Shown here: positions 62,350 to 64,000 of the stretch, piece by piece
How positions within the stretch are numbered: position 1 is the stretch's first letter
Layout: the number at the start of each line of letters is the position of its first letter
NCBI GenBank assembly: GCA_951799445.1
Contig: OX637287.1
Coordinates: 50,125,724 to 50,189,723, forward strand
DNA: 64,000 nt
Source of the DNA: Pseudisothecium myosuroides
Taxonomy: Eukaryota; Streptophyta; Bryopsida; Hypnales; Lembophyllaceae
Direction: 5' to 3'
The notes under the pieces: model-generated
Seen by the model: only the letters and a program-made list of their open reading frames with translations
Told to the model about the DNA's origin: nothing
The model's database searches: none
Position numbers and translations under genes: made by a program

Positions 62350-63970
62350 AAACAGAATCAAAGCAAGTTCTAAAGAGTTCTAGCTAACGGCATTGCTAGT
62401 ATTTAACTAGAACATCCTTAGGATTGGTACAATACTCAATAACAAAAGAAAACAACGAATTTGAAGGAATACACTATCAATAACACAAAAATACAAAGTC
62501 AATACTTGAAGGGACCTCCACGTCATTCAAGAAAAGCTTCAAAATTACAAGAACTATAAATCAACGCTCAAAATACAAAGAAAAACACAAAATATGGCTC
62601 AAATGGCCAAAACTTAGAACAGAAAAGGTGCCAATATTTTGGCACAACAAGAGAAAAGAGGCTTGGCCTAGAGTTGGCCAAACCAGGAAACAAGGGAAGA
62701 GGTGGGAAGGCCTATTTATACTCTTCTAAAGGCACTCCCCTTCCCTCCTCTTCCTATTAGTAAGCTTATCACTTAGGATTTTCATCCTTATCTTCTAAGA
62801 TTTTTATTTTTTACTCTGGTCCAAACTCTAACTTTTAGAGATTAACTCTAAATCACAACGGATTGTGCCATTGGCTTCAAAAGGCTATTTCTAATCTATT
62901 GGAACCCCCACCCCTTTTTCTAACTCCAAAATCTCATTGAAACCTAGCACCAATTTAAAACCAATCCGAAATAAAAATCCAACTTTTAGAAGTTGGCTTT
63001 CTAATGAAAAATAACTAGCCTTGGCTCTTTAGGAGATATGAAGGGATAAGAGAAGATCTATCTTGAGCACCATTCCGATTTTGTATGCTCCCAAGACACC
63101 GGTCAACTTTGCCGCAATCTTTAAATTTGTCAATTGGCGGAGAATCTTGCCGGTTTGGATACCTCTCGCTATCAAAATGTCTTTAAACTTGATGGAGTAT
63201 CTTATTAATATAAAGAAGCTGGTTTAAATTTCAGTGAGATTTTATCGCAATCTAAGTAATTTCTAGGAATATTTTATCATAGATTTTGTCGTCCGGAAGG
63301 GCATTTTCTGCAAGTCAGTATATTTTCAACTTTTTGTGAAACCTCTCGTGGAATTCCACAAAAGATGTGCAAGCTCATATTTTTACTTTGCAGTTTCAGG
63401 AAAGAAGAATAATTTTCAACCTCCTCGGTAATCATTGGTCATCCGAAAATCTTCCATACTACAAGGAATCTTGGCAAATGGATTTTGCTATAGAGACCCT
63501 GGCGTGATTTCAACTTGAGATCATCATACTTCAGCAGTAGATTCTTTCCACTAGCCCATCTTGAAGTGATAATTCCTATAGGCTAACAATTGGGATTTCC
63601 ACTATTTTGTCAATATTATGGAAAAATTGAAATCGATATTTAAAAATATACCTAAGAATCTCACTAGACTTCCCACGGACTAATTTAGCCATGGTAAATT
63701 ATCTTTATTAATAGATTTAGTCTATTTTAGGCAATAATTCTCAAACCTTCTAACCCCCACTAATTTTTAGGTTCTAACTTATGTAAAGGTGGATATTTGA
63801 GATATTCTTGGCAATAAATTCAATTTTAAACCAAATACTATATTAACATGTAATACACCTATTTTTATTTTACACTATTTTGAAGGATTTTGTATATAAT
63901 TATAATTTAAACTGTAAAATTTGAAAAAAAAACTAACTATGAGTCTTAAGTGATGAATTGGGAGCTCACA
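62350..63970 (-). mobile_element. LTR copy B, inverted relative of 4647-6340
   Basis: The reverse complement starts TGTGAGCTCCCAATT at 63970 and matches LTR copy A block by block, including TATAGTATTTGGT, GCCAAGATTCCT, GACTTGCAGAA, CAATCCGTT and a TATA element (complement of 62711-62720). It is much more AT-rich than copy A, consistent with age or methylation decay. The inner boundary is uncertain. No paired LTR or coding region is visible in the window. Confidence 0.6.
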
Positions 63971-64000
63971 AATACCGATTAGTGATCAAACTTTGTTCGC

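Overview
The window reads as nuclear DNA of a land plant with a repeat-rich, low-gene-density genome. Evidence: a canonical histone H4, a DREB-type AP2/ERF factor, an atypical chloroplast thioredoxin (ACHT type), an F-box protein, an S1-family secreted protein, a PMR6-like pectate lyase with phase-consistent GT-AG introns, and a HeLo(DUF1221)-plus-kinase gene of a type I associate with mosses and other land plants. A bryophyte, perhaps a moss, is my best guess. The species cannot be fixed from sequence alone.

Layout. 1-1.4 kb is the end of a dead hAT-like transposase (- strand). 2.66-4.33 kb is an MLKL-like locus (- strand), with a HeLo-domain ORF followed by a pseudokinase ORF, interrupted between the two domains. 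4.65-9.3 kb is a retrotransposon-like block: an LTR with a TATA box, GC-rich tandem repeats, a 25-bp minisatellite and a short spliced-looking leader ORF. A diverged copy of the same LTR lies inverted at the far right edge (62.35-63.97 kb). 10.0-10.5 kb is the DREB gene. 13.8-17.05 kb holds two long palindromic elements, each carrying a nested TTAA-flanked element. 17.9-19.3 kb is a decayed class III peroxidase. 20.2 kb is histone H4. 23.2-25.3 kb holds a dispersed GC-rich repeat and a ~180-230-bp tandem array. 25.7-26.8 kb is an F-box gene. 27-32.7 kb is mostly transposon debris. 32.75-33.5 kb is an S1-family gene whose 3' end has expanded into a minisatellite. 33.5-45.5 kb is nearly gene-free, with a second decayed hAT copy and three hairpin or inverted-repeat elements. 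45.8-46.5 kb is the ACHT-type thioredoxin. 47.7-50.2 kb is a six-exon acidic protein with a ubiquitin-interacting motif and two degenerate EF-hands. 53.4-58.06 kb is a six-exon pectate-lyase-like gene with a signal peptide and a GPI-type tail. 58.6-64 kb is transposon-rich (a TTA-flanked MITE, a TTAA element, a Tc1 DD34E fragment, an LTR).

The genes do not form a pathway. Each appears to be an independent unit in a sea of non-autonomous transposons. The most interesting loci are the MLKL-like pseudokinase, the UIM/EF-hand protein, the pectate lyase with a substituted acidic motif, the TTAA element family, and two hAT copies sharing a nonsense codon at the same site. Exon models were joined by hand from splice signals and reading phase and have not been checked against transcripts.
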